A DNA stretch of 64,000 nt from assembly GCF_000160875.1 (NCBI RefSeq), contig NZ_GG700805.1, positions 62,001 through 126,000 of the forward strand, written 5' to 3'. Under the pieces are notes generated by a model that was not told the DNA's origin, searched no databases, and saw only the letters and a program-made list of their open reading frames with translations. Both the position numbers and the translations under genes were made by a program. Shown piece after piece: positions 38,559 through 47,396 of this stretch. The DNA is from Lactobacillus iners DSM 13335 (GTDB lineage Bacteria > Bacillota > Bacilli > Lactobacillales > Lactobacillaceae). How positions within the stretch are numbered: position 1 is the stretch's first letter; each line of letters begins with the position of its first letter.

Positions 38559-40004
38559 TTATAAGAACGGTGAAAACATTCTGGCAAAAGCTTGTTTGAA
38601 TTTAAGCCATTTAGACCATCTTTCAGTAATTGTGGGAGTCAACTGATAGCATTCGCACATATCATGCTTAAAGATATCTTTTAATTGTTTAGTGATAGTA
38701 TTGTCATAAATGATGATTTCATCTTCGAAATTTAAAAGGTATGAACGATAATCTTGATTCATAGAACCAACGGTTGAAAAATCATTATCAATTGTGACGG
38801 TTTTGGCATGCAAAAATCCTTTTTCATAAATATAAATTTTTATGCCCATATTCATTAAATAATTGGCATACCATTCAGTTGCTCGATAAATTCCAATGTG
38901 GTCAGGCATGCATGGAATCATTATACGTACATCTACGCCAGAGGTAGCTGCTGTTACCCAAGTTGCTATCATGGGATCATCGGGAATCAGGTAAGGAGTT
39001 TGAATCCAAATACTTTCTTTAGCCATCATCATTAATTTAATCATTCCATTACGTAAATAAGGGACTTCTTTATCTGGACCATCGTTGACTACTTGGACTG
39101 TAGAATGATTAGTATTATATGGATCATTATTACATTTTGGAAATAATAGGTCAGAAAATTTGATTGTATGTTTATAATCATTAGAAGCATTCCAATCCAT
39201 TACAAAACGTTCTTGTAACAAGAGTGCTGCTGGTCCAACTAGTCGAATATTAGTATCACGCCAATAACCGAATTTTTTATTATGTCCGATATATTGATCG
39301 CCTATATTATAACCACCAGTCCAAGCAATTTTGCCGTCAATGACAACAATTTTGCGATGCATATGATAATTTATCCTGTATTTCTTAATATTATTTTGAG
39401 AAGTAATGAATGGTATCACTTCTCCGCCTACCTTAATTAGAGGCTTAAACCAGCTTAATTTTGTGCCTAGTGATCCCCATGGGTCGAAAATTATTCTAAC
39501 TTTAATACCATTTTTTGCTTTATCTATGAGTAAATTCAAAAATTTATTTCCCAATTGGTCATTCATAAAAGAGTAATATTCAACATTAATAGTATGATGT
39601 GCATTTTGCATATCGTTGAATATTTTTTGAAAATTGGATTGGTTATCCGTATAAATTTCTATTGCGTTATTTTTTGATAAAGGGGCTTCTTTTTGATTAT
39701 TAAAATATTTGATTAATTGGATGGCTTTATGCGAGGTATCGTTAGAAAAAATTTTTTCTAAACTATAAGCTTGCATTTTATTTACTTTATCTAAGCTGAT
39801 ATGTTTTTGTTTATTAATAGCAAAAAGATTTTCTTTAGAAATTCCACGACCGATAAAGCCATAAATAATAAAACCAGCAACAGGGAAAATAAGTAAAATG
39901 ATGAGCCAAGCCCAAGACGTTGCTACGGAGCGTTGATGTCTAAAAACAATATAGAAAGATATAATCATATTCACTATTAGTATAAGTGTAATTATATTAG
40001 CCAT
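38559..40004 (-). CDS. cls: Cardiolipin synthase
   Basis: Joins two phosphatidylglycerols into cardiolipin at the membrane. 481 aa: two N-terminal helices (about residues 3-22 and 32-52, the second with WAWLIILLIFPVAGFIIYGFIG) and two phospholipase-D HKD motifs, HMHRKIVVIDGKIAWTGG and HAKTVTIDNDFSTVGSMN. The C-terminal FEDEI segment is typical. The start is the ATG giving MANIITL; an in-frame GTG lies 3 codons upstream. Monocistronic. Confidence 0.93.
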   Translation of the reverse strand: MANIITLILIVNMIISFYIVFRHQRSVATSWAWLIILLIFPVAGFIIYGFIGRGISKENLFAINKQKHISLDKVNKMQAYSLEKIFSNDTSHKAIQLIKYFNNQKEAPLSKNNAIEIYTDNQSNFQKIFNDMQNAHHTINVEYYSFMNDQLGNKFLNLLIDKAKNGIKVRIIFDPWGSLGTKLSWFKPLIKVGGEVIPFITSQNNIKKYRINYHMHRKIVVIDGKIAWTGGYNIGDQYIGHNKKFGYWRDTNIRLVGPAALLLQERFVMDWNASNDYKHTIKFSDLLFPKCNNDPYNTNHSTVQVVNDGPDKEVPYLRNGMIKLMMMAKESIWIQTPYLIPDDPMIATWVTAATSGVDVRIMIPCMPDHIGIYRATEWYANYLMNMGIKIYIYEKGFLHAKTVTIDNDFSTVGSMNQDYRSYLLNFEDEIIIYDNTITKQLKDIFKHDMCECYQLTPTITERWSKWLKFKQAFARMFSPFL

Positions 40005-40084
40005 TGATACCACCCTTTTGCTAGTTTGTTTAAAATTATTTTAGCATTAATGATAAAATTAGTAATATAGAGGAGAGAGATATT

Positions 40085-40735
40085 ATGAAATTTTATGCCG
40101 TGAGAAAAGGTAGAAAAGTTGGAATTTTTAACACTTGGCAGGAGACTAAAGAAAATGTAGTTAATTTTTCTGGTGCTGAATATAAATCATTCAATAGTAT
40201 GGAAGCCGCTCAGGCTTATCTGAATGCAGATAAACCTGTCGTAGATGATTATTCAGATTGTGACATTATTGTTTATACTGATGGTGGTTGTCGTAATAAT
40301 GGCGTTCATAAGGGTGGCCATGTTAAAAAAGATGATAAAGCTGCGTGGGCTTATACAATTAGATGCAAAGATGAAGCTTGCAGTATAGATGGTGTTGGTG
40401 GCGAGAGAGGGGCTACTAACAATCAAATGGAATTAACAGGACTAATTGAGGCCATTGAAATGTTAATCAAGAAAAATTGGCAAAATAAAAAGATACGTTT
40501 CTGTTTGGATTCTAAGTATGTAATTGAAAACATTGATAGATTGTCTACATGGAAAGCTGCTGGTTGGCGTAATACTAGTGGTTTAGTAGCTAATAAAGAT
40601 AAGTGGCAAAAATTAGAACCGTTGTTGCAAGAATGTACTAATAAATCATTTGTCTGGGTTAAGGGTCATGCTGATAGTGAAGGTAATAATTACGTTGATC
40701 GAAAATTAAATGAATATATGGACGATGAAATGTAA
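40085..40735 (+). CDS. rnhA: Ribonuclease H with N-terminal viroplasmin-type domain
   Basis: Degrades RNA in RNA-DNA hybrids. 216 aa. Residues 1-45 (KFYAVRKGRKVGIFNTWQE and following YKSFNSMEAAQAYL) form a hybrid-binding domain like eukaryotic RNase H1. The catalytic domain keeps all four acidic residues: YTDGGC, QMELTG, LDSKYV and NYVDRKLNE. GGAG precedes the ATG. Confidence 0.92.
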   Translation: MKFYAVRKGRKVGIFNTWQETKENVVNFSGAEYKSFNSMEAAQAYLNADKPVVDDYSDCDIIVYTDGGCRNNGVHKGGHVKKDDKAAWAYTIRCKDEACSIDGVGGERGATNNQMELTGLIEAIEMLIKKNWQNKKIRFCLDSKYVIENIDRLSTWKAAGWRNTSGLVANKDKWQKLEPLLQECTNKSFVWVKGHADSEGNNYVDRKLNEYMDDEM

Positions 40736-40757
40736 AAAAAGATATTAGTCACAATGA

Positions 40758-41738
40758 TGTGACCCCAAAAAGTTAGACTTTTTTAACGTAGCAGTTTATA
40801 TGGCTGCTACGTTATTTTTATGCAGCCAAGAGTTTAAGCTTGTATTGAACTGGACTTATCCATCCTAGTTTTTCTTTAATTCTTTGTTCATTATAATACT
40901 TTATGTATCGTTCTATTTCTAATTTTAGCTCATCATAGCTATAGTAAGTAACACCATAATAGATTTCTTGTTTAAGTAATCCAAAGAAGTTCTCCATAAC
41001 AGCGTTATCATGACAGTTTCCCTTACGAGACATGCTTTGGAAGATTCTTTCTTCTTTTAGACGATAAGTGTATGCTTTCATTTGGTAAGCCCATCCTTGA
41101 TTTCTTAATTCTCCAACCACTCGGCGATAACCATAATTCTTGTTAGTCTCTCTGATTTCAAGAATCTTGTCCTCAATTTCTTTGTCTGGATTTTCTCTAT
41201 CTAATCTTTTCTGCCAATACATATATGTTGATTTAGGCATGCCTGTATAAGAGAGAAGGTCTTTTAGTTTAATTTCTCCTCGGAGACTTTTGATGACGAG
41301 TGCCGTTATCTCATTTTTGCCTGTCCTCTAAACGCAGCCTCCTCAATTCTTTTAAAAAGGCATTCTCAATTTTTAACTTAAGCAGTTCATCTTCTAATTC
41401 TTTAACATGCTCTGTACTTGTATCAATTATTATTTCTTCTTTCGACCTTTCTTGTTCGATTTTAAAGCATCAGGACCTACAGTACGAAAAAGATTACCCC
41501 AACTACAAATCATCTTGGATTGCTTATACCTTCTTGAATCGCTAAGTCTTGATATGAAATCTCACTTGATAGATATAACTTTACAACAGAAATTTTCTTT
41601 TCGAAAGATATTGTGCTCCACCTTTACCATCTAAATAGTCTAAAACAATTTTTTTCTTAAATTCAAAACTATATTTTGCCATAAAAAACCGACCTTCCAA
41701 TCGTTAGATTTTGGTCTAACTTTTGGGGGGTCGGTACA
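40758..41738 (-). mobile_element. Degenerate IS3-family insertion sequence (IS150-like)
   Basis: The ends are imperfect inverted repeats: left TGTGACCCCAAAAAGTTAGAC, and right (reverse) TGTACCGACCCCCC then AAAAGTTAGAC. On the minus strand an orfA start (MAKYSFEFKKKIVLDYLDG, ATG at 41682, GGAAGG before it) soon hits stops and frameshifts, and orfB is internally deleted. At about 980 bp it is shorter than the 1.3-1.5 kb usual for the family. No target duplication was recognised. It cannot move by itself. Confidence 0.85.
40818..41330 (-). pseudogene. IS3-family transposase orfB, internal deletion
   Basis: The frame keeps the orfB N-terminal part (EITALVIKSLRGE, then MPKSTYMYWQKRLDRENPD and YGYRRVVGELRNQG) and the C-terminal part (QSMSRKGNCHDNAVMENFF, then YYNEQRIKEKLGWISPVQY). 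About 100 residues between them, including the first two Asp of the DDE catalytic triad, are missing without loss of frame. The remaining protein cannot be an active transposase. Confidence 0.85.
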
Positions 41739-41927
41739 TATAACTTTTTAATTCCATTTTAAATACCTCCTTAAATAGTTCTATATTTATCCAGTTATGT
41801 GATGAGAATTATAACTCATTGCAAAGCAAAAAGAAGAAAAAAATCAAAAAAATAAAGAAAGAAAATTAAAATAAAAAGACAAAAATATAGTATAATTTAT
41901 CTGAAATTAAAGAGGATGGTGATAAAC

Positions 41928-42338
41928 ATGGAGGAAAATAGTAAAGCTGTAACAACCAATAAAGTAAGAGAAAAAAGAAGAAAAAACAACAGTAATTTGT
42001 TTTATATCCAATCATTTTTAATACTTGTAGGTATTGTTGTCCAATCAATTTTACACGGATTTGAGTCAGGATATACTTTACCTTTAGTAGCAATTTTTTT
42101 ACTTACTATTTCTATATCCGCATTTCAAGAGATGGGGATAACAGTTGACTTTAATGGTAATAAACATAAAGATTTAGTAGTTTTAAGTGTAACGTTTGCA
42201 GTACTTGCTGCCATCTTTCTGGTTTTATATTTAACAGTAATAAAAACTGATATGACACCTCTTGTATATTTTGGCTCTGTATATGGAAGTCTAATTGTTG
42301 TATTCGTGATAAGCATAATAATAGTTTTGAAAAAATAA
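41928..42338 (+). CDS. Small membrane protein, unrecognised
   Basis: 136 aa: a basic N-terminal region (NKVREKRRKNNS) and four hydrophobic segments forming two hairpins, ending KK. A TATAAT lies at 41891-41896, and a ribosome-like site (AGAGGATGGTGAT) precedes ATG 41928; an in-frame ATG at 41916 overlaps that site. No family was recognised. It sits between an IS remnant and an ssb remnant, so it may be mobile cargo. Confidence 0.55.
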   Translation: MEENSKAVTTNKVREKRRKNNSNLFYIQSFLILVGIVVQSILHGFESGYTLPLVAIFLLTISISAFQEMGITVDFNGNKHKDLVVLSVTFAVLAAIFLVLYLTVIKTDMTPLVYFGSVYGSLIVVFVISIIIVLKK

Positions 42339-42364
42339 ATAGATGGAGACGATATATTAGGATC

Positions 42365-42610
42365 GTGCAGAAAGTTAATGCTTGATACTACCACTGTGTG
42401 ATGATACTTAACTTGTTTAGTTGCTTCATCCATTGAAGTAGACACTTGCAATCTACCTTTACAAAGAAATTGTTGTACTTTAGCACAGTGCTGATAAATG
42501 GCATTAGCCAATTTATCAAAGGCTAAACAGCGGATATAATCAGCTTCTTTTCTGTCATCTTGTCGAGGTACTGCCATTGTAAACCATGTATAAGGACAGC
42601 TATTAGCTGA
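42365..42610 (-). pseudogene. Single-stranded DNA-binding protein (ssb) remnant
   Basis: The minus-strand frame reads YTWFTMAVPRQDDRKEADYI, then CLAFDKLANAIYQHCAKVQQ and FLCKGRLQVSTS, and ends near VVVSSINFL. This matches the central OB-fold of phage/plasmid-type SSB proteins (VPR..READFI.C..F.K.A..I...C.KGQQFLCKG). The first 25 or so residues and the C-terminal acidic tail are absent. It is the trace of a lost mobile element. Confidence 0.7.
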
Positions 42611-42679
42611 TTTTTAATTTAACTATTTTCTTAAAGATTCAATTGTTTTATAATAAAAAGCTAAAATTGAATACAAATG

Positions 42680-42760
42680 AAAAAAGCCCAACTTTGAATT
42701 AGCGTTCAAAGTTGAGCTGTACGCTAGACTACAAACCCAGACTTTGTAGCTGCACGCTTT
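42680..42760 (-). ncRNA. Structured element, possible orphan small RNA
   Basis: The minus strand contains a 10-bp perfect hairpin (CAACTTTGAA...TTCAAAGTTG, 42689-42714) followed by six T, like a terminator. Upstream are a second hairpin (CTACAAA...TTTGTAG, 42729-42749) and two near-identical 10-base direct repeats (42716-42725 and 42749-42758, read on plus as GCTGTACGCT and GCTGCACGCT). No ORF covers it. Repeats plus terminator recall antitoxin RNAs of Fst-type loci, but no toxin ORF was found. Confidence 0.35.
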
Positions 42761-42828
42761 TCTAACAATTTTAAAGCTAATTAATTAGGTATTAAAATAG
42801 TAACGTGAACTGAAGAAGAAATCAAAAT

Positions 42829-42866
42829 GTGAGATACAAAGGTTTGTAGTTGTATCTCACTTTTTT
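42829..42866 (+). terminator. Hairpin terminator 3' of the DUF1002 gene
   Basis: GTGAGATACAA pairs with TTGTATCTCAC, followed by TTTTTT on the plus strand. It may also stop the convergent minus-strand gene. Confidence 0.65.
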
Positions 42867-42896
42867 ATGGGCTTTTGATGTGACTAATATCTTTTT

Positions 42897-43862
42897 TTAT
42901 TTTATTTTGTCTAACATAATCGTAAATTTAAACAAACTCTTGAAAAAGTTAACAATAGCATCAATAATTTGTTGGATAAAATTACGGTTTTGTTGAGTAT
43001 TTAATTTGTTAAAAATATCTTTAGCTTTACTTTGAATTTGAGCCGCTAATTTACTTGCTTGTTGCTGGAAATTTTTACTATTAAGTGCACCAGATTTTTT
43101 GATTTCTATTAGCAAGTGAATAATTTGCTCTTTTTGTTGGCTAGTTAGAATATTATTTAAATGATTGATATTTAATTGATTATTTAAAATAATACGGATA
43201 TCATTATCACTTAAATTATTGCCTTTTTTTGCCATTTCTGCTTTAGCTCCTGCGATAGCATTATTTAATTGAGCATCAGAATAGCCTTTTTTATCTTTGT
43301 TTTGTTGGGTAATGTTACTTAATGTGTTTATTTCTTGCTGTGCTGCATTGATTTGTTCTTGATTCAAATGAATGCCATTTTTAGCATATGCAGCATACAC
43401 ACCTGCCAAGGCACCAGATCCATCAATAGGAATAGCTGAGGTCACGTAAATATTAGCATCACTAATGCCCGCAGTAATAGCTGCATTTTTATATTGATTT
43501 GTCGTAATTGTTGTGATGTTATTGTGGCCATTATATGGTAGGATATGCACGTTAATACCATTTCCATTACCTTGTCTTTGAATTAAAGCACTTGACCAAA
43601 CACCTGAGTTGTTATTAAAATTGGCCCCTGTTGGATTAAGATATTTTACAAGATCTTTACCACTAATTGTGACTATTTTACAATTTTCGCCATTATTTGC
43701 TCTATTTAAAGTATTGATAGTTCCCTTTTTTTGATTAGGTGTTAATGATACACCTAGTGTCATTATAGAATTATCATCGGCAGATACCCGTTTAGTGTTA
43801 ACTGCTAATATCAGTAATAGACTACTAATAAAGGCGATGATAGATAAATTAATTTTTTTCAT
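42897..43862 (-). CDS. Secreted DUF1002 family protein
   Basis: 321 aa. A Sec signal peptide (MKKINLSIIAFISSLLLILA, then NTKRVSADD) precedes a domain starting IMTLGVSLTPNQKKGTINTL, with VTISGKDLVKYLNP and NIYVTSAIPIDGSGALAGVYAAY, which fit DUF1002 as found in Bacillus YpuA-like proteins. The C-terminus is helical with a short hydrophobic tail. The start has AAGGAG 8 bases upstream. The function is unknown; expected at the cell surface. Confidence 0.82.
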   Translation of the reverse strand: MKKINLSIIAFISSLLLILAVNTKRVSADDNSIMTLGVSLTPNQKKGTINTLNRANNGENCKIVTISGKDLVKYLNPTGANFNNNSGVWSSALIQRQGNGNGINVHILPYNGHNNITTITTNQYKNAAITAGISDANIYVTSAIPIDGSGALAGVYAAYAKNGIHLNQEQINAAQQEINTLSNITQQNKDKKGYSDAQLNNAIAGAKAEMAKKGNNLSDNDIRIILNNQLNINHLNNILTSQQKEQIIHLLIEIKKSGALNSKNFQQQASKLAAQIQSKAKDIFNKLNTQQNRNFIQQIIDAIVNFFKSLFKFTIMLDKIK

Positions 43863-43996
43863 TTTATTTACTCCTTTTAAAAATGGAAGCACTTTATAAC
43901 CAAATATTATACATATTTTTGCTTTTAAATAAATATATATTATGTAATTTGTTTGCTGGATGATATAATCATTTAGAGAAAAGGAGATAATTGTTT

Positions 43997-44803
43997 ATGT
44001 TAGACTTACCACAACTGACAGTTATTATGCCTGTATATAATGTTGAAAAGTATATAGGTAGGGCTCTGGAGGCATTGCTTAACCAAAAAAATCGTAATTT
44101 TAAATTACTTATTGTTAATGATGGCTCTAAAGATAAAACTAGACAGATAGCTGAAAGTTATAGTGATAAATTTTTATACTTTAAACTGATTAATAAGGCC
44201 AATGAAGGTGTTGCTGCAGCTCGAAATGTAGCCTTAGCTCATGTTGATACACCTTATTTTACTTTCCATGATGGTGATGATTGGGTAGATCCAGATTATA
44301 CAGATTTCTTTATCAATTCATTCAAACGCTATCCTCATGTTTCGCTTATATCTTGTGGTTATTGGATAGATAAAGAGAAGCAAAAAAAGAGTAGAAGTAT
44401 TGACCCGAAAAGAGAGAGCGGTCATTTAACTAAGAAAGAAGCATATTTTAAAATAGCCAATGTATCTACATCACCTGTTAAGGGATATACATGGAATAAG
44501 TGTTATCGCTTGGATGTTGTGCGTAAACACAATATTAAATTTATGGGTGATATAGCCTTTATGGAAGATGAGGTCTTCAATATAGAATATGTTTCTTTGA
44601 GTGACGGCGTTTATTTCACATCTAAGCCCTATTATCATTATTGGCAAAGACCCGATAGCTTGATCCATGTAACATCAGGATTGAAATACATACCAGACAA
44701 CGTTAGAGCAACATATCGAGTATGGCACAAAATTTTAAAGAGTTTACGTCATGAAAAAAAGAAAATTAGAAGAAAAATGCCTAACAAGATTACGAATAAT
44801 TAA
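43997..44803 (+). CDS. Family 2 glycosyltransferase
   Basis: 268 aa. The GT-A fold opening is LTVIMPVYNVEKYIGRALEAL, with nucleotide-sugar residues in VNDGSKDKT and the metal-binding DGDDW (DxD). NKANEGVAAARN is typical of GT2. No membrane helix, so it acts at the cytoplasmic face, possibly on a wall or exopolysaccharide precursor. A TTG two codons before the ATG has poor spacing from AAGGAG. It is isolated from any polysaccharide cluster. Confidence 0.87.
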   Translation: MLDLPQLTVIMPVYNVEKYIGRALEALLNQKNRNFKLLIVNDGSKDKTRQIAESYSDKFLYFKLINKANEGVAAARNVALAHVDTPYFTFHDGDDWVDPDYTDFFINSFKRYPHVSLISCGYWIDKEKQKKSRSIDPKRESGHLTKKEAYFKIANVSTSPVKGYTWNKCYRLDVVRKHNIKFMGDIAFMEDEVFNIEYVSLSDGVYFTSKPYYHYWQRPDSLIHVTSGLKYIPDNVRATYRVWHKILKSLRHEKKKIRRKMPNKITNN

Positions 44804-44832
44804 TAATTTAGATTTAGCTATTAGGGAGAAAA

Positions 44833-45489
44833 ATGAAAGTTAAAATTAATGACATTGAGTTGTATTATCAAAAGTTTGGAACAGGGCATCCTATCATTTT
44901 ATTGCATGATTATTTTCAAGATGGATCTATTTTTGATAAATTAATAGCTCCGCTATCATTGTCATATACTGTATATGTACCAGATTTACGTGGATATGGA
45001 ATGAGCCAAGGGGAAAGCACACATTATTATCAAACTGATGCAGAAGATATGGCTTCTTTTATTAGAAAAGTTAATATCAAAAAGCCATATGTACTAGGAT
45101 TTGGTTCAGGTGGTAATATAGCTTTAGCATTGGCGAGTCAATATCCTAATATGTTAAAAAAATTAATTGTTGCAGGTACATATTTAAATGACGATGGTAT
45201 TGATTCTGTGCATGTTGTGATTAGTAATTTGCGACATTTTGTACATCGAAAACAAATAGATCATCCGCGTAATGTAGATTTTAACTTCGATCTTAATAAT
45301 TTAAAACGTATAACTATCCCCACATTAGCTGTAGTAGGTGAAAAAGATTGGGTTAAAGTAGATCATGTGAGGGCTTATAGTGATTTGATTGATAATGGTA
45401 GATTGATTGTGATGCCAAGACAAACACATGATAGTTATTTGATACATAGTTTAAAGTGTATAGATTTAATTAAAGACTTTTGCAAATAA
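44833..45489 (+). CDS. Alpha/beta-fold hydrolase
   Basis: 218 aa. The oxyanion region is LLHDYFQDG (HG replaced by HD), the nucleophile elbow GFGSGG (Ser), the acid in VVGEKDWVKVDH and the His in PRQTHDSYL. The cap is very short compared with the usual 260-270 aa enzymes. The substrate is unknown. GGGAG precedes the ATG; it may be cotranscribed with the glycosyltransferase 29 bases upstream. Confidence 0.85.
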   Translation: MKVKINDIELYYQKFGTGHPIILLHDYFQDGSIFDKLIAPLSLSYTVYVPDLRGYGMSQGESTHYYQTDAEDMASFIRKVNIKKPYVLGFGSGGNIALALASQYPNMLKKLIVAGTYLNDDGIDSVHVVISNLRHFVHRKQIDHPRNVDFNFDLNNLKRITIPTLAVVGEKDWVKVDHVRAYSDLIDNGRLIVMPRQTHDSYLIHSLKCIDLIKDFCK

Positions 45490-45577
45490 GTGTTATTATT
45501 CATTTTTAAAACAAGCATTTTTTAGTTATAATAATTGTGTATATAGAGATCATCATATTTTGAAGAGGGATAAGTAA

Positions 45578-46567
45578 ATGAACAAAGAAGAATTACATGA
45601 ATTATTACATCCAATGAAGTTAATTGGGTTGGGTGGCAACCAGACATTGGCTAAGCGTATTGCAAAAGCTTTGAATAAAGAGTTACTTGAGACAGCTGTT
45701 AAGCATTTTAGTGATGGTGAAATTCAAGTTAATATTACAGAAACTGTTAGAGGCTGTGATGTTTATGTTATTCAATCTATTCAAGATCCAGTCAATGAGA
45801 ATTTCATGGAACTAATGATTGTTTTGGATGCTTTAAATAGAGCTTCAGCACACAGTGTGACAGTAGTTGTTCCTTATATGGCTTATTCTCGTCAAGATAC
45901 TAAAAATAGATCTCGTGAGCCTATTACTGCTAAATTATTGGCTAATTTGCTACAATTAACTAGAATTGATGATGTAGTTGCTTTGGATTTACATGCATCT
46001 CAAATTCAAGGATTTTACAATATACCTGTAGATCATCTTCATGCTTTACCAATTCTTGCTCAGTATTTTTTAGATAATGGTATTGTAGATAGAGATTCTG
46101 ATTCCGTAGTGGTAGTTTCTCCAGATCATTCAGGTGCTAAATTGGCAAGGAACTTTGGTTCATATTTCAATGCACCAATAGCTATTGTTGATCAACGAGG
46201 TGCTCGTTATGATACTGAAGTGCATGATATGATAGGTGATGTTAAGGATAAAACTGTAATTATTGTAGATGATTTGATTGATACTGGTTCTAGAATATCG
46301 TCATCTACCAAATCAGTATTGGCAGCTGGTGCGAAAAAAGTGTACGTGGCTGCAACTCATGCCTTGTTATCTCAAAATGCTATTGATGTTTTAAATCAAT
46401 TAAATTTGGAACAAATAGTTGTAACTGATACTATAGAGCATAAAAAATATCCTGATAGGATAGTACGGTTATCTGTAGATAGATTGCTTGCCAAAGGTAT
46501 AGATTATATCTACAATGATAAATCTATTCATCAAATTTTTGATGAACAAAATAGAATACACCATTAA
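45578..46567 (+). CDS. prs: Ribose-phosphate pyrophosphokinase
   Basis: Makes PRPP for nucleotide, His and Trp synthesis. 329 aa. It shows FSDGEIQVNI, the ATP-site YMAYSRQDTK, LDLHASQIQGFYNIPVDHL, VVSPDHSGAKLARN, and the PRPP loop VDDLIDTGSRI. A strong AGAGGGA precedes the ATG. A hairpin terminator follows. lactobacilli often have two prs genes; this is a full-length catalytic copy with its key residues. Confidence 0.95.
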   Translation: MNKEELHELLHPMKLIGLGGNQTLAKRIAKALNKELLETAVKHFSDGEIQVNITETVRGCDVYVIQSIQDPVNENFMELMIVLDALNRASAHSVTVVVPYMAYSRQDTKNRSREPITAKLLANLLQLTRIDDVVALDLHASQIQGFYNIPVDHLHALPILAQYFLDNGIVDRDSDSVVVVSPDHSGAKLARNFGSYFNAPIAIVDQRGARYDTEVHDMIGDVKDKTVIIVDDLIDTGSRISSSTKSVLAAGAKKVYVAATHALLSQNAIDVLNQLNLEQIVVTDTIEHKKYPDRIVRLSVDRLLAKGIDYIYNDKSIHQIFDEQNRIHH

Positions 46568-46576
46568 TAAACAAAT

Positions 46577-46621
46577 GGGGGGCGTTGAGTAGTGTTGTTG
46601 CTCATGCTCCCTTATTTTTTT
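46577..46621 (+). terminator. Terminator of prs
   Basis: GGGGGCGTTGAG pairs (one bulge) with CTCATGCTCCC and is followed by T-rich bases. Confidence 0.65.
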
Positions 46622-46665
46622 ACTAAAAATTTATTATATTTTACTCCAAAAGTGTACAAAAGAAT

Positions 46666-46689
46666 ATATACTTAATACAGATAGTATAT
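46666..46689. promoter_or_regulatory. Inverted repeat upstream of the TetR gene
   Basis: ATATACT and AGTATAT arms separated by 10 bases lie 35 bases before the TetR ATG. It is a candidate autoregulatory operator. Confidence 0.3.
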
Positions 46690-46723
46690 TTATATACGGA
46701 AAAAGGTAAGGTAATAAGTTATT

Positions 46724-47389
46724 ATGGCTAGACAAAAAAACATGAAAAGACGTCGAGCAATATTATGTAGTACATTTGCATTGCTTCGTGAAAAAGGTAT
46801 CAAAAATGTTTCCTTAAAGATGATTGCGGAAAGATCGAATATTTCGAAATCATTGTTGCAATCTTATTATCCACATAAAAATAAATTAATTACAGAAATT
46901 ATTATAGGATTTAAAACAACAATATTGCGTAACTTGCCACAAGCGAGTTTTTATAGTATTAATGAATTTGCCAAGGTTAAAGCCTTTATTTATCTGATTT
47001 TACAGATAGGAATGACAGATAAAGGAATATCACAAATTTTAGAGAGTATCTTGAAAGATCGCAATAATAAAACTGTATGGGACAATATTTTGGATGATTG
47101 GCTAGTTGCTAATAAAATTAAAGATAAATTAGGTACTAATGAACAGGTACAAGTGGGTTTGTCATTTGTAGTTTCTGGGGGAACTAATTTATACTTTAAA
47201 CGTAAAGAACTTAATTTGAGTGCAGAAGATATTTCCAATATCATGGTTAAATCATTTATGACTACCTTTTTAAATTCTTCCGACCAAGAGATTAATGAAG
47301 CAATTACTGAGGGACATGATATGATTGTGCGTTTTGATATGAATAAAGTTTTCAAAATTATCAATTCGATGTTTTTAGAAGAGGAATAA
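46724..47389 (+). CDS. TetR-family transcriptional regulator
   Basis: 221 aa. An N-terminal helix-turn-helix of TetR type: RRAILCSTFALLREKGIKN, then VSLKMIAERSNISKSLLQSYYPHKNKLI (recognition helix SKSLLQSYY). The C-terminal ligand domain is unclassified. A membrane protein gene begins 7 bases after its stop, so the regulator and its likely target form an operon. Confidence 0.85.
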   Translation: MARQKNMKRRRAILCSTFALLREKGIKNVSLKMIAERSNISKSLLQSYYPHKNKLITEIIIGFKTTILRNLPQASFYSINEFAKVKAFIYLILQIGMTDKGISQILESILKDRNNKTVWDNILDDWLVANKIKDKLGTNEQVQVGLSFVVSGGTNLYFKRKELNLSAEDISNIMVKSFMTTFLNSSDQEINEAITEGHDMIVRFDMNKVFKIINSMFLEEE

Positions 47390-47396
47390 GGAATAC

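Noticed and set aside
41300..41634. Plus-strand ORFs inside the IS remnant
   Set aside because: They are antisense to the degraded transposase orfA/orfB and have no ribosome sites.
42125..42364. Continuation of the ssb minus-strand frame across the membrane gene
   Set aside because: Similarity to SSB ends near 42367; the rest is the antisense of the plus-strand gene, which has its own promoter and ribosome site.
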